This document shows positions 11,355 through 20,999 of a stretch of DNA of 64,000 nucleotides, piece after piece. A program made the translations under genes and the position numbers. Source of the stretch: Borborobacter arsenicus (GTDB lineage Bacteria > Pseudomonadota > Alphaproteobacteria > Rhizobiales > Rhizobiaceae); assembly GCF_003934165.1 (NCBI RefSeq), contig NZ_RKST01000001.1, positions 124,001-188,000 on the forward strand. Direction: 5' to 3'. Numbering within the stretch: position 1 is the stretch's first letter; each line of letters starts with the position of its first letter. The notes under the pieces are model-generated. The model made no database searches. It was not told the origin of the DNA and saw only the letters and a program-made list of their open reading frames with translations.

Positions 11355-12320
11355 ATGCGCGCCGGATTCCGCCGACATTTCATCTCCCTAGCCGTCCTGG
11401 CCCTGATGCTGCCGGCCGCTGCCGCATCGGCACAGGAAGGCACCGATGCGCTGCCCGACCTCAAACTGCCTGACATTTCAGGCTTTGCGGAGCCCAAGGA
11501 CGACACACCGCTGGCGCAGCGCGGCGGCGGTGAATTGACGCTGGCGGCAAAGCTGACCGACGACGGCGAGGATATAGGCCGCGGCCTGATGTGGCGCGTG
11601 TTCCGGCCCGAACCCGGACCGGACGGCAAGCTGCCGCTGGTCGCCTCCGCGCAGGGCGGTACCAGCCTGTTTCATCTGGAACCCGGCAGCTATCTCGTCC
11701 ATGCCTCCTTTGGCCGCGCCGGAGCAACCAAGCGCATTACCGTCACCCGCGACCCAAAGCAGGAAAGCGTGGTCCTCGATGCCGGTGGCCTGAAGCTCGA
11801 TGCGGTGCTGGAGGGCGGCCTGAAGATTCCGCCCAAGAAGCTACGCTTTTCAATCTACGAAGCCCAGCCGGAAGCCGATGGCGACCGCGCGCTGATCATT
11901 CCTGATGTGCGGCCCAATGTGGTGGTGCGGCTCAATTCGGGCGTCTACCACATCGTCTCCACCTATGGCTCGGTCAATGCCGTCATCCGCTCCGACATCC
12001 GCGTGGAAGCCGGTAAGCTGACCGAGGCGACGGTCGAACATCGCGCGGCCGAACTCACCCTGAAGCTGGTGCGCGAGGAAGGTGGCGAAGCCATCGCCGA
12101 TACCTCGTGGTCGGTGCTGACCAATTCCGGCGACCCGGTGCGCGAAAGCGTCGGTGCATTCGCCTCCATGGTGCTGGCCGAAGGCGACTACACCATCGTC
12201 GCCAAGAATCGCGACCGCATCTACCAGCGCGAATTCACCGTCGTCGCCGGGCGCAACCAGGAAGTCGAAGTGCTCGCCAACGAGGCCAACTCGACCGATG
12301 CCAATGAAGGGGCGGACTGA
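11355..12320 (+). CDS. Exported protein with three internal repeats, unknown function
   Basis: A 321-aa protein starting at ATG 11355, chosen because it gives a clean Sec signal (RRHFISLAVLALMLPAAAASAQ, cleavage near residue 23). The mature part repeats a beta-rich unit three times, each ending in a GxY motif: LEPGSYLVHASFGRAG, LNSGVYHIVSTYGSVN and LAEGDYTIVAKNRDRI, each followed by a charged strand such as EFTVVAGRNQEVEVLAN. This looks like carboxypeptidase-regulatory or Ig-like sandwiches. A periplasmic or surface location is inferred. No enzyme motif is seen and I do not recognise a named family. Confidence 0.78.
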   Translation: MRAGFRRHFISLAVLALMLPAAAASAQEGTDALPDLKLPDISGFAEPKDDTPLAQRGGGELTLAAKLTDDGEDIGRGLMWRVFRPEPGPDGKLPLVASAQGGTSLFHLEPGSYLVHASFGRAGATKRITVTRDPKQESVVLDAGGLKLDAVLEGGLKIPPKKLRFSIYEAQPEADGDRALIIPDVRPNVVVRLNSGVYHIVSTYGSVNAVIRSDIRVEAGKLTEATVEHRAAELTLKLVREEGGEAIADTSWSVLTNSGDPVRESVGAFASMVLAEGDYTIVAKNRDRIYQREFTVVAGRNQEVEVLANEANSTDANEGAD

Positions 12321-12381
12321 TCCGCCACTGGCGAGATGACTTCGCCTTGAATCGCCATTTCACTCTAAGTCTTTGTTTTTG

Positions 12382-12428
12382 GAGCATGATCTTATCCCAA
12401 AAGTCTGCAACTTTTCGGGATCATGCTC
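12382..12428. repeat. Rhizobial-type intergenic palindrome (GAGCATGATC family)
   Basis: Perfect 10-bp arms GAGCATGATC and GATCATGCTC enclose a second inverted pair, CCCAAAAGT with ACTTTTCGGG, one base imperfect. I remember this layout (GAGCATGATCCCGAAAAG type) as an intergenic repeat of Rhizobiales genomes. It lies between two convergent genes. I saw no second copy in this window. Confidence 0.75.
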
Positions 12429-12433
12429 TGCAC

Positions 12434-12466
12434 CCGGCATTCAGGCCGGAGCGAACTGAATGCCGG
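12434..12466. terminator. Hairpin between convergent exported-protein gene and thrS
   Basis: An 11-bp perfect stem (CCGGCATTCAG with CTGAATGCCGG) and an 11-base loop stand 16 bases from the thrS stop (12482, minus strand). This is consistent with a thrS terminator, possibly bidirectional. Confidence 0.65.
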
Positions 12467-12481
12467 TGCCATCTCAAAAGG

Positions 12482-14461
12482 TCACGCGCGCCGCAGATCC
12501 GGCGGGACTGCCTCGCCGCTCAGCACCGCCACTGCTTCATCCAGCGTCATGGAATGCTGGTCGCGCGAGCCGAGCCGGCGGATATTGACGGTATCTTCTT
12601 CCGCCTCGCGCTTGCCGCAGACGAGAATGACCGGAACCTTGGCAAGGCTGTGCTCGCGGACCTTGTAGTTGATCTTCTCGTTGCGCAGGTCGACTTCCGC
12701 AGACAAGCCGGCGGCCTTGAGCCGCGCCGCCACCTTGCGCGCATAGTCGTCGGCATCGGAGGTGATGGTCGCGACCACCGCCTGCACCGGCGCGAACCAC
12801 AGCGGCATCTGGCCGGCATGGCTCTCGATGAGGATGCCAAGGAAGCGCTCCAGCGAGCCGCAGATAGCGCGATGGATCATGACCGGCTGCTTCTTTTCCG
12901 AATCGGCGCCGATATAGAAGGCGCCGAAGCGCTCCGGCAGGTTGAAATCCACCTGCGTGGTGCCGCATTGCCATTCGCGGCCGATGGCGTCCTTCAGCGT
13001 GTATTCGAACTTGGGCCCGTAGAACGTGCCCTCGCCTTCGTTGATGCCGGTCTTGATGCGGTTGTCCTCGCGCGCCATACGGGCGAGCGAGCGCCGAAGA
13101 ATCTCTTCGGCATGGTCCCACATGGCATCGGTGCCGACACGCTTTTCCGGGCGGGTGGCAAGCTTCACCACCACCTCCTCGAAGCCGAAATCCTTGTAGA
13201 CCGACATCATCAAATCGTTGATCTTGAGGATTTCCGCCTCAAGCTGGTCCTCGGTGCAGAAGACATGCGCATCGTCCTGCGTGAAGGCGCGCACGCGCAT
13301 CAGCCCATGCAGCGCGCCCGATGCCTCGTAGCGATGCACATTGCCGAATTCCGCAAGCCGGATAGGCAGATCGCGGTAGGACTTCAAGCCGTGCTTGAAT
13401 ATCTGGACGTGGCCGGGGCAGTTCATCGGCTTCAGCGCAAAGATGCGCTGGTCGGCTTCGGGATCATCAGGATGAGTGAAGGCGTGAGCCGACTTCACCG
13501 CAAACATGTTCTCCTGATACCAGCCCCAGTGGCCGGAGGTTTCCCACAGCGACTTGTCGAGGATTTGCGGGGCATTGACCTCCTGATAGTCGTCGCCGAG
13601 GCGGCGGCGCATATAGGAAATCAGGTTCTGGAACATCTTCCAGCCCTTGGCATGCCAGAAGACGACGCCTGGCCCCTCCTCCTGGAAGTGGAACAGGTCC
13701 ATCTCGCGGCCGAGTCGGCGATGGTCGCGCTTCTCCGCTTCCTCCAGCATGTGGAGATACTGGTCGAGCTGGGCCTGGTCTGCCCAGGCGGTGCCATAGA
13801 TGCGCGTCAGCATGGGATTGTTGCTGTCACCGCGCCAATAGGCACCGGCCACCTTCATCAGCTTGAAGGCGTTGCCGATCTGGCCGGTGGAGGCCATGTG
13901 CGGGCCGCGGCAGAGATCAAACCAGTCGCCCTGCGCATAGATCTTGAGGTCCTGATCCTCTGGAATGGCATTGACGAGTTCGACCTTGTAGGCCTCGCCC
14001 TTCTCGGCAAAGACCGCCCTCGCCTTCTCGCGGCTCCAGACTTCCTTGGTGAACGGCTTGTTGCGGGTGATGATCTCGCGCATCTTCTTTTCGATCGCCG
14101 CGAAGTCATCGGGCGTGAAAGGCTCATTGCGGGCGAAATCGTAATAGAAGCCGTTTTCGATCACCGGGCCGATGGTCACCTGCGTTCCCGGCCACAATTC
14201 CTGCACGGCTTCTGCCAGCACGTGAGCTGCATCATGGCGGATGAGTTCCAGCGCACGCGGATCGTCGCGGGTGACGATTTCGACCTTGCCGGACGTGCCG
14301 ATCGGGTCGGACAGGTCGCGCAAGGTGCCGTCCAGCGCGTAGGCGACGGCCTTCTTGGCAAGCGACCTAGAAATGGATTCGGCAAGGGCTGCACCGGTCA
14401 TCGCCGCGTCATATTCGCGGACGGAACCATCAGGAAATGCAAGGGAAACGGAATTCGACAA
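12482..14461 (-). CDS. thrS: Threonyl-tRNA synthetase
   Basis: A 659-aa enzyme that charges tRNA-Thr. The start is taken as TTG 14461 ([17 protein letters not shown]) because AGGAGAAG precedes it closely and the N-terminal TGS domain begins there; a longer frame to 14560 has no family support. Visible motifs are the editing-domain pattern [12 protein letters not shown], motif 2 with [12 protein letters not shown], zinc ligand Cys in [10 protein letters not shown], zinc His in the [15 protein letters not shown] motif 3 region, and a C-terminal anticodon-binding domain. A non-ATG start could limit expression. Confidence 0.95.
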   Translation of the reverse strand: MSNSVSLAFPDGSVREYDAAMTGAALAESISRSLAKKAVAYALDGTLRDLSDPIGTSGKVEIVTRDDPRALELIRHDAAHVLAEAVQELWPGTQVTIGPVIENGFYYDFARNEPFTPDDFAAIEKKMREIITRNKPFTKEVWSREKARAVFAEKGEAYKVELVNAIPEDQDLKIYAQGDWFDLCRGPHMASTGQIGNAFKLMKVAGAYWRGDSNNPMLTRIYGTAWADQAQLDQYLHMLEEAEKRDHRRLGREMDLFHFQEEGPGVVFWHAKGWKMFQNLISYMRRRLGDDYQEVNAPQILDKSLWETSGHWGWYQENMFAVKSAHAFTHPDDPEADQRIFALKPMNCPGHVQIFKHGLKSYRDLPIRLAEFGNVHRYEASGALHGLMRVRAFTQDDAHVFCTEDQLEAEILKINDLMMSVYKDFGFEEVVVKLATRPEKRVGTDAMWDHAEEILRRSLARMAREDNRIKTGINEGEGTFYGPKFEYTLKDAIGREWQCGTTQVDFNLPERFGAFYIGADSEKKQPVMIHRAICGSLERFLGILIESHAGQMPLWFAPVQAVVATITSDADDYARKVAARLKAAGLSAEVDLRNEKINYKVREHSLAKVPVILVCGKREAEEDTVNIRRLGSRDQHSMTLDEAVAVLSGEAVPPDLRRA

Positions 14462-14614
14462 GATACTTCTCCTATCCAGTCCTGCATACGAGCGCAGGTG
14501 GGATTGTTGATCGACGCATGATCCAACTGCCTGAGCAGCAAGCATGCATCGGCCGGCCAATGCCGGCGAGCGGTCTTTTAGGATCAGTTTGCCGTGCCGT
14601 AAAGCCTTGGCAGT

Positions 14615-14953
14615 TCAGGGCTGCCCGGCCTTGCGCCGTTTGCCGACGAGCCAGTAGCGCCAGGGCGTGAACCAGCGGTAGCGTGGCTCAAGGGCCTCCG
14701 GCACATTGTCGATGCCGTGCGTGCCGCCGGGGCCGCAGCGCAGCACGCGGAACAGGCCCATCCAGCCGCCGGCCCACAGACCATGACGGGCAATCGCCTC
14801 ATAGGCATATTCCGAGCAGGTCGGCAGATGGCGGCAGGAATTGCCCACGAAGCCAGAGAGGGTCAACTGGTAGAGACGGACGAAGGACGTTCCGAAAATA
14901 CGTCCGGGCGTCTTGCGCCACGGGCCGCTCCAGTTGCGGGACCGTGTCGCCAT
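14615..14953 (-). CDS. yidD: YidD membrane-insertion efficiency factor
   Basis: A 112-aa small protein from ATG 14953 (MATRSRNWSGPWRKTPG). The diagnostic block is LYQLTLSGFVGNSCRHLPTCSEYAYEA, split here by its conserved cysteines, then GLWAGGWMG and RVLRCGPGGTHGIDNVP. YidD assists YidC in inserting membrane proteins. A GTG at 14995 would extend the protein by 14 residues and overlap the stop of the upstream Fe-S scaffold gene (GTGA overlap), so translational coupling is possible. Confidence 0.92.
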   Translation of the reverse strand: MATRSRNWSGPWRKTPGRIFGTSFVRLYQLTLSGFVGNSCRHLPTCSEYAYEAIARHGLWAGGWMGLFRVLRCGPGGTHGIDNVPEALEPRYRWFTPWRYWLVGKRRKAGQP

Positions 14954-14991
14954 GTGCTGGCTGGAATGATTTTTGCCCACGTCCGTGGAAA

Positions 14992-15438
14992 TCACGCCGC
15001 CTCGCCGGCGCGCTTCTTCTCGATCTGGCCGATCGCGTCGACCACCGCGTCGAAGGTCAGCATGGTTGAGGCGTGGCGCGCCTTGTAGTCGCGCACCGGC
15101 TCCAGATATTTGAGGTCGGCGAAGCGCCCCCGCGGCGGCGGACCGTTTTCCTTGAGCATCTTGCGCATGGTCTCGCGTACCTCACGCAGCTCGCCGGCAT
15201 TCGCGCCGATCACATTGGCGGCCATGATTGAGGACGAGGCCTGGCCGAGCGCGCAGGCCTTCACGTCATGGGAAAAATCGGTGACGGTGTCGCCTTCCAT
15301 CTTAAGATAGACGGTGACTGTCGACCCGCACAGTTTGGAATGGGCCGTGGCTGAGGCGTCGGGCCCATCGAGCCGGCCGATCCGTGCGATATTTCCTGCA
15401 AAACCCAGAATCTTCGCATTGTAGACGTCGTCGATCAT
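14992..15438 (-). CDS. U-type iron-sulfur cluster scaffold-like protein
   Basis: A 148-aa protein starting at ATG 15438 (MIDDVYNAKILGFAGNI). It has the IscU/SufU fold landmarks: a first cysteine in HSKLCGSTVTVYL, a second in VKACALGQASSSIMAAN, and the closing helix RHASTMLTFDAV. The third cluster-ligand cysteine expected in that helix is replaced by Ala/Ser, so it may be a degenerate scaffold or a sulfur-transfer adaptor. It is followed directly by yidD and read away from folE. Confidence 0.85.
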   Translation of the reverse strand: MIDDVYNAKILGFAGNIARIGRLDGPDASATAHSKLCGSTVTVYLKMEGDTVTDFSHDVKACALGQASSSIMAANVIGANAGELREVRETMRKMLKENGPPPRGRFADLKYLEPVRDYKARHASTMLTFDAVVDAIGQIEKKRAGEAA

Positions 15439-15724
15439 GATTTCCCAGCCCGCCGCGTTTCGAGGATGGATCGACCGAAATACAGGCATGAAATGCCTGC
15501 AATTTTTCTCCGATCCGCCCCTTTGCCCATTGGTACATCTTTCAATTGCGGCGCCAAGGCTTATATAATGCTCACGTTTCGGGAACGGCAAGGCAACTGA
15601 TGCATCTAACTTCCCGGAACCACGTCACGCCGCTTTCGGGCCGGACTTTCCGACGATCCCGCAAAAAGGCTGTGGTCCGTTCAACTCGTTCCTCCTTTGA
15701 GGGGAACTACGGGAGACACCTTTC

Positions 15725-16369
15725 ATGGACGCCGTGATCAAGAAACTGATGCCCAAAGCCGACTATATGGAAAAGCCGGCAACCGACCGACCCAGCCAGG
15801 CCGAGGTCGAAGCCGCCGTGCGCACATTGCTGCGCTGGACCGGGGACAATCCTGACCGCGAGGGACTGGTCGACACGCCCAAGCGCGTGGCCAAGGCCTT
15901 TCGCGAAATGTTTTCGGGCTACGACATGTGTCCGTCCGAAGAGCTTGGCCGCACCTTCGAGGAAGTGGCCGGCTATGACGATCTCGTCCTGATCAAGGAC
16001 ATCAACTTCCATTCCCATTGCGAGCACCACATGGTGCCGATCATCGGCAAGGCGCATGTCGGCTATCTGCCGGACGGCAAGGTGGTGGGCCTGTCCAAGA
16101 TCGCGCGCGTGGTCGACATCTTCGCCCACCGCCTGCAGACGCAGGAGGCGATGACGGCGCAGATCGCAAATGTGATCCAGGACGTGCTCAATCCGCGCGG
16201 CGTTGCCGTGATGATCGAGGCCGAACATATGTGCATGGCCATGCGCGGCATCCGCAAGCAGGGCTCCACCACATTGACCTCGACCTTCACCGGCGCCTTC
16301 AAGGACAGCCCTGAAGAACAGATCCGGTTCCTGACAATGGTGCGAAGCGGCAGCGCGCACGGCTTCTAG
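15725..16369 (+). CDS. folE: GTP cyclohydrolase I
   Basis: A 214-aa enzyme converting GTP to dihydroneopterin triphosphate, the first step of folate synthesis. Family motifs are [14 protein letters not shown], the zinc and substrate region [19 protein letters not shown] with Cys and His ligands, [11 protein letters not shown], and [16 protein letters not shown] containing the second zinc cysteine. ATG 15725 follows CGGGAGACACC. The start matches the family, and the gene stands as a single unit before hisI. Confidence 0.97.
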   Translation: MDAVIKKLMPKADYMEKPATDRPSQAEVEAAVRTLLRWTGDNPDREGLVDTPKRVAKAFREMFSGYDMCPSEELGRTFEEVAGYDDLVLIKDINFHSHCEHHMVPIIGKAHVGYLPDGKVVGLSKIARVVDIFAHRLQTQEAMTAQIANVIQDVLNPRGVAVMIEAEHMCMAMRGIRKQGSTTLTSTFTGAFKDSPEEQIRFLTMVRSGSAHGF

Positions 16370-16381
16370 CGCTGATGCTTC

Positions 16382-16432
16382 AGGCGCATGCATCTCCAGG
16401 GCTGAAGGCCTTGGCAGGTAGAACATGCGCCT
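16382..16432 (+). terminator. Long-loop hairpin between folE and hisI
   Basis: AGGCGCATG (16382-16390) pairs with CATGCGCCT (16424-16432), and the loop contains a second small palindrome AAGGCCTT. It lies just after folE and is followed by TTTAAAAAAA. It may be a terminator or a processing structure; the tail is not a proper T-run on the plus strand. Confidence 0.4.
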
Positions 16433-16495
16433 TTAAAAAAATCGTGTGGGCGCGCCGGCACGGCTCGGCTGCCCCGCCTCGGCAAAGGATCGGCA

Positions 16496-16954
16496 ATGGT
16501 CACGATCGCGTTTCAGCAACCCGCTTCCGACAAGGCAGCCCTCGAGGAAGGCGCGGCTTTCACACCGCGCTTCGACGCCAACGGCCTGATCACCGCCGTG
16601 GTGACGGATGCCCGCGACAATATGCTTCTGATGGTGGCGCATATGAATGAAGAGGCTCTTGCGCTCACGCTGGAAACGGGCATCGCCCATTACTGGTCGC
16701 GCTCGCGCCAGGCGCTGTGGAAGAAAGGTGAGACCTCGGGCAACCTGCAACATCTGGTCGAACTGCGTACCGATTGCGATCAGGATGCGGTGTGGTTGCG
16801 GGTAAATGTTTCCGGCCATGATGCAACCTGTCACACCGGCCGGCGTTCATGCTTTTATCGTACCGTAGAGGCAAAAGAGGCAACTGCCATACTATCAGAT
16901 GATGGCAGCACGCTAATGTTTGACGCGAAAAAGACATATCGGCAGGCGAAATGA
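16496..16954 (+). CDS. hisI: Phosphoribosyl-AMP cyclohydrolase
   Basis: A 152-aa enzyme for the third step of histidine biosynthesis. The conserved core is readable: [20 protein letters not shown], then [19 protein letters not shown], the metal-binding aspartates in [13 protein letters not shown], and zinc cysteines in [13 protein letters not shown]. It is the monofunctional HisI form, with no HisE domain attached. ATG 16496 follows AAAGGATCGGCA. Other histidine genes are not adjacent. Confidence 0.96.
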   Translation: MVTIAFQQPASDKAALEEGAAFTPRFDANGLITAVVTDARDNMLLMVAHMNEEALALTLETGIAHYWSRSRQALWKKGETSGNLQHLVELRTDCDQDAVWLRVNVSGHDATCHTGRRSCFYRTVEAKEATAILSDDGSTLMFDAKKTYRQAK

Positions 16955-17043
16955 GCCGGCTCTGTTTGTAGGATAGTATCTATTCACCATTTCGATACGC
17001 CAAGTGCCTATCGTCCGGTGTGGGACAGTGGGAGATATTTCAG

Positions 17044-18015
17044 ATGCTCGAATGGGCGTCACTGCGTAGCCGGCCCGATGTGCACGAGGCGAACGGTCCT
17101 GCATCCTCAGGCGGCGTAAAGGACGTGCAGCCTGAAAAGAAGTCCGGCATCTCGCTTGCGCTTGGCGGCGGTGCCGCACGCGGATGGGCCCATATCGGGG
17201 TGCTGCGTGCATTGGATGAAGCCGGCATCGAAATCGACATGATCGCAGGCACCTCGATCGGCGCGCTGGTCGGCGGTTGTTACCTGGCCGGCAAGCTCGA
17301 CGAACTGGAAGAGTTCGCCCGCAGCCTGACCAAGCGCCGGCTGTTCGGCCTGCTCGATTTGCATTTCGGCGGCAGCGGGCTGTTCGGCGGCATGAAGCTG
17401 ACCGCGCGCATGCAGGAACATATGGCCGGGTTGCGCTTCGAGGACCTGGAAAAGCCGTTCGTCTGCGTGGCCGCAGAAATCAATACCGGTCATGAAATCT
17501 GGCTGTCGAAAGGCTCGCTGATCACCGCCATGCGCGCCTCTTATGCCCTGCCTGGCGTGTTCGAGCCGGTGGTGGCCAACAAGCGGGTGCTGATCGATGG
17601 CGCGCTGGTGAATCCGGTTCCGGTTTCCGTCTGCCGCGCCTATGAGCAGCCGCTGGTGGTCGCCGTCAACCTGCACTACGACCTTTACGGACGCGCGGCG
17701 GTGATCAAGCACAGCGCGGGCGAATTGCTGATCGAGAAGGATGCCAAACCGGCCGACAAGCATGATCCGCATGCGCGCACCAGGGAAAGCCGGCTCGGCA
17801 TAACCGGCGTGATGGTCGAGGCGTTCAACATCATCCAGGACCGCATCTCGCGGGCAAGGCTTGCAGGCGATCCGCCGGACCTTTCGGTACAACCGAAGCT
17901 CGGCCATATCGGCCTTTCGGAGTTCCATCGCGCCGACGAGGCGATCCAGCTTGGCTATGACGCGACCAAGGCGCGGATTGCCGAGCTGGAGCGCCTGCAA
18001 ACGGTGTTGGTGTAG
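17044..18015 (+). CDS. Patatin-like phospholipase/esterase
   Basis: A 323-aa protein starting at ATG 17044, with GGGAGA 9 bases upstream; GTG 17020 is an alternative. It has the glycine-rich oxyanion loop LGGGAARGWAHIGVL (41-55), the nucleophile elbow GTSIG with Ser72, and the catalytic dyad Asp186 in IDGALVNPVPV. It resembles bacterial RssA-type patatins that act on lipids. No signal peptide is visible, so it is probably cytoplasmic or membrane-associated. Its stop lies 6 bases from the convergent recJ stop. Confidence 0.88.
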   Translation: MLEWASLRSRPDVHEANGPASSGGVKDVQPEKKSGISLALGGGAARGWAHIGVLRALDEAGIEIDMIAGTSIGALVGGCYLAGKLDELEEFARSLTKRRLFGLLDLHFGGSGLFGGMKLTARMQEHMAGLRFEDLEKPFVCVAAEINTGHEIWLSKGSLITAMRASYALPGVFEPVVANKRVLIDGALVNPVPVSVCRAYEQPLVVAVNLHYDLYGRAAVIKHSAGELLIEKDAKPADKHDPHARTRESRLGITGVMVEAFNIIQDRISRARLAGDPPDLSVQPKLGHIGLSEFHRADEAIQLGYDATKARIAELERLQTVLV

Positions 18016-18021
18016 AGCCTT

Positions 18022-19812
18022 TCAGGGCTGCGCCGGCGCGGCATCGATGATGCGGAACTGCACGGTCCTGTTGCCATTCCAGTGATTGGCCGAGAGCGAA
18101 CCGGCAACATGCACCGTGGCGCCCCGATTCTTGAACAGGAAATCCCCAAGCACACTGTCAGCCGCGCGAAAGGCAATCGCCTGAATGCGGCCGCCACCAT
18201 CCGAGCGCAGATCGGCCCTGACATGCGAGGTGCCGACCAGCCTTGCATCAACCAGCCGATGCCGTGGCAACACGAAGACCGGCGAGACGTGGCCCATGCC
18301 GAAGGGGCCGGCTTTTTCGAGCGCGTCGAGCAGATCGCTGGTGGCGCCGTCGGCGGCAAGTGCCGCATCGATGCGCAGGCTTTCCTCGTTGCGCAGCCGG
18401 AACACGTCTTCGGCGGCGCGCTCTTCGAAGAAGGCGCGCAGCGCACCGAGCTTGTCTTGTTCGACGGTGATGCCGGCGGCCATGGCATGGCCGCCGCCCT
18501 TGACGATCAGGCCACGTTCAACCGCCTCGCGCACCAGACGCCCGAGGTCGAAGCCCGACACCGACCGACCGGAGCCGGAGCCAACGCCATTTGCATTGAA
18601 GGCGATGGCGAAGGCGGGTCGACGCGCATGGTCCTTCAGGCGCGAAGCGAGAAGGCCGACAATGCCGGGGTGCCATTTGCGGCTGGCAGTCACAATCACC
18701 GCCGGGCCTGAGCCGCCGGCCAGTTCCATATCCGCCTCGGCCCGGGCTTCAGCCAGCATCTCGTTTTCCATCGCCTGACGCTCCTGGTTAAGGCGATCGA
18801 GCGTCTCGGCAATCTTTCCGGCCTCGACCGGGTCATCCGTGGCAAGCAACCGGCTGCCCAGCGCCGCATCGCCGATGCGACCGCCGGCATTGATGCGCGG
18901 ACCGATGAGGAAGGCGAGGTGAAAGGCATTTACCGGCTCGCCAATGCGCGATACCCGGGCAAGGGCGGCCAGCCCGGCATTCTCCTGTCGCCTGATCGCA
19001 AGCAGTCCCTTGACCACGAAGGCGCGGTTGACACCGGTGAGCGGAACGACATCGCAGACGGTGGCGAGCGCCACGAGATCGAGCAGCGCGAGAAGGTCCG
19101 GCGGCGGCCGATCCGGCAACCTTTCGCGCAGCACGCGCACGGTCTGCACCAGTGCCAGGAAAACAACGCCGGCAGCACAGAGATGCCCCTGCCCCGACAG
19201 GTCGTCCTCGCGGTTGGGATTGACGATCGCGGTCGCCACCGGAAGTAATCCGCCAACCTGATGATGATCGAGCACCACGACTTCCGCCCCGGCACGCAAT
19301 GCCGCATCGATGGCCGCAGCGCTGTTGGTGCCGCAATCGACCGTGACGATCAGGCGCGCGCCGCGTGCCACCAGCTCACGCATCGCATCCGGATTGGGGC
19401 CATAGCCTTCGAAAATGCGATCGGGAATATAGATTTCGGCGTCGAGGCCGTAATGGCCAAGAAACCGCTTCAACAAAGCCGATGAAGCCGCCCCGTCGAC
19501 ATCGTAATCGCCGAAGATCGCGACTTTCTCGCGCTTGATGATGGCCGTGGCGATACGGCTGGCCGCCGCTTCCATATCGGTCAGGGTAGCGGGGTCGGGC
19601 AGCAGGTCGCGGATGGTCGGGTCAAGAAAGCGGGCGGCATCTTCGGCAAGCACGCCACGGCCCGCGAGGATGCGGGCAACGATGTCGCTGATGCCCTGCC
19701 CTTGCGCAATTGCCAGCGCCGCCATCTCCTGGCGCTCGTTCAGGCGATGCTCCCAGACAAGGCCGGTTGCCGAGCGGCGCACGTCAAGGAAGATGCGCTT
19801 GTCCGAACTCAT
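18022..19812 (-). CDS. recJ: Single-strand-specific exonuclease RecJ
   Basis: A 596-aa DHH-family 5'-3' exonuclease used in recombination and mismatch repair. Motif I is FGDYDVDGAASSAL (Asp102 and Asp104), the DHH motif is LDHHQVGG (182-188), and the DHHA1 domain shows KGGGHAMAAGITV, followed by a C-terminal OB-like region. Length and order of motifs are normal. ATG 19812 starts the gene. It lies 73 bases downstream of glpX on the same strand and may be co-transcribed with it. Confidence 0.95.
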   Translation of the reverse strand: MSSDKRIFLDVRRSATGLVWEHRLNERQEMAALAIAQGQGISDIVARILAGRGVLAEDAARFLDPTIRDLLPDPATLTDMEAAASRIATAIIKREKVAIFGDYDVDGAASSALLKRFLGHYGLDAEIYIPDRIFEGYGPNPDAMRELVARGARLIVTVDCGTNSAAAIDAALRAGAEVVVLDHHQVGGLLPVATAIVNPNREDDLSGQGHLCAAGVVFLALVQTVRVLRERLPDRPPPDLLALLDLVALATVCDVVPLTGVNRAFVVKGLLAIRRQENAGLAALARVSRIGEPVNAFHLAFLIGPRINAGGRIGDAALGSRLLATDDPVEAGKIAETLDRLNQERQAMENEMLAEARAEADMELAGGSGPAVIVTASRKWHPGIVGLLASRLKDHARRPAFAIAFNANGVGSGSGRSVSGFDLGRLVREAVERGLIVKGGGHAMAAGITVEQDKLGALRAFFEERAAEDVFRLRNEESLRIDAALAADGATSDLLDALEKAGPFGMGHVSPVFVLPRHRLVDARLVGTSHVRADLRSDGGGRIQAIAFRAADSVLGDFLFKNRGATVHVAGSLSANHWNGNRTVQFRIIDAAPAQP

Positions 19813-19885
19813 CCCGATCTGGCCGCCTCACCCGTGACCGCGGCAAAAGCGGCCACGGATGGGGCCTGTGGTGAAAAATCGCGCG

Positions 19886-20869
19886 TCACGCGTCGAATTT
19901 TTCAAGGTCCTGGTGGCGAGCCTTGATCGAGCGCACCGTACGCGAGGACGACCGCAGCACGATGGTGTCGGTGGTGATGAAGTTGCGGCCGAACTTCACG
20001 CCCGCCAGCATGTTGCCGTCGGTGACGCCGGTTGCAGCAAACAACACGTCACCGCGCGCCATTTCCTCGATTGTGTAGACCTTGCTCGGGTCCGAAATGC
20101 CCATCTTGGCGGCACGCGCCACCTTCTCGGGCGTATCGAGCAGGAGACGCCCCTGCATCTGGCCGCCAATGCAGCGCAGCGCGGCAGCAGCCAGCACGCC
20201 TTCTGGCGCGCCACCGGTGCCAAGATAGATGTCGATGCCGGTTTCGTCCGGATCAGTGGTGTGGATGACGCCTGCGACATCACCGTCTCCGATCAGGCGA
20301 ATGGCCGCACCGGTGCCGCGCACGGCTTCGATCAGTTTGGCGTGACGCGGCCTGTCGAGGATGCAGGCGGTAAGTTCACCGACCGGCACGCCCTTGGCTT
20401 CGGCGACCTTGCGGATGTTTTCTTCCGGGGCGGCATCGATGTCGATGATGCCGGCGGGATAGCCCGGGCCGACCGCGATCTTGTCCATATAGACGTCGGG
20501 GGCAAACAGCAGGCTGCCCTTTTCCGCGATTGCGATGACGGCAAGCGCGTTGGGCAGGTTCTTGGCGCAAATGGTTGTGCCTTCAAGCGGATCGAGCGCG
20601 ATATCCACTTCCGGTCCTTCGCCGGTGCCGACCTCCTCGCCGATATAGAGCATCGGCGCCTCGTCGCGCTCGCCCTCGCCAATGACGACGGTGCCCTTGA
20701 TCGCCAAGCGGTTCAGTTCGGCGCGCATGGCGTCGACCGCGACCTGGTCGGCCGCCTTCTCGTCACCCCTGCCCCGCAGCCTTGCCGCAGCCACCGCAGC
20801 GCGTTCGGTGACGCGAACCAGTTCCATGGTGAGGATGCGATCCAGACCACCCGCAATTTTCTTCGCCAT
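19886..20869 (-). CDS. glpX: Class II fructose-1,6-bisphosphatase
   Basis: A 327-aa metal-dependent phosphatase of gluconeogenesis, converting fructose-1,6-bisphosphate to fructose-6-phosphate. Signature segments are VIGEGERDEAPMLYIGEEVG (63-82), the metal site DPLEGTT (93-99) and GTGGAPEGVLAAAALRCIGG. It sits between hom and recJ on the same strand, an arrangement I remember from several rhizobia. The start at ATG 20869 matches the family (MAKKIAGGLDRILTMELVRV). Confidence 0.95.
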   Translation of the reverse strand: MAKKIAGGLDRILTMELVRVTERAAVAAARLRGRGDEKAADQVAVDAMRAELNRLAIKGTVVIGEGERDEAPMLYIGEEVGTGEGPEVDIALDPLEGTTICAKNLPNALAVIAIAEKGSLLFAPDVYMDKIAVGPGYPAGIIDIDAAPEENIRKVAEAKGVPVGELTACILDRPRHAKLIEAVRGTGAAIRLIGDGDVAGVIHTTDPDETGIDIYLGTGGAPEGVLAAAALRCIGGQMQGRLLLDTPEKVARAAKMGISDPSKVYTIEEMARGDVLFAATGVTDGNMLAGVKFGRNFITTDTIVLRSSSRTVRSIKARHQDLEKFDA

Positions 20870-20999
20870 ATCGAGTATTCCCGTACAAATTGGACGTGCC
20901 GCACCATCAAGCGCGGCGACTGGCTTCTTGTGTCAAACGGCGGTGACAACGGCAAGACCCGCAAGCGCAGTTCTTGTCGATTGGCAAAAGATGAATCGA

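Noticed and set aside
12347-14521. A 724-aa open frame antisense to thrS
   Set aside because: Shadow of thrS, which carries all synthetase motifs on the minus strand. The plus-strand translation has none.
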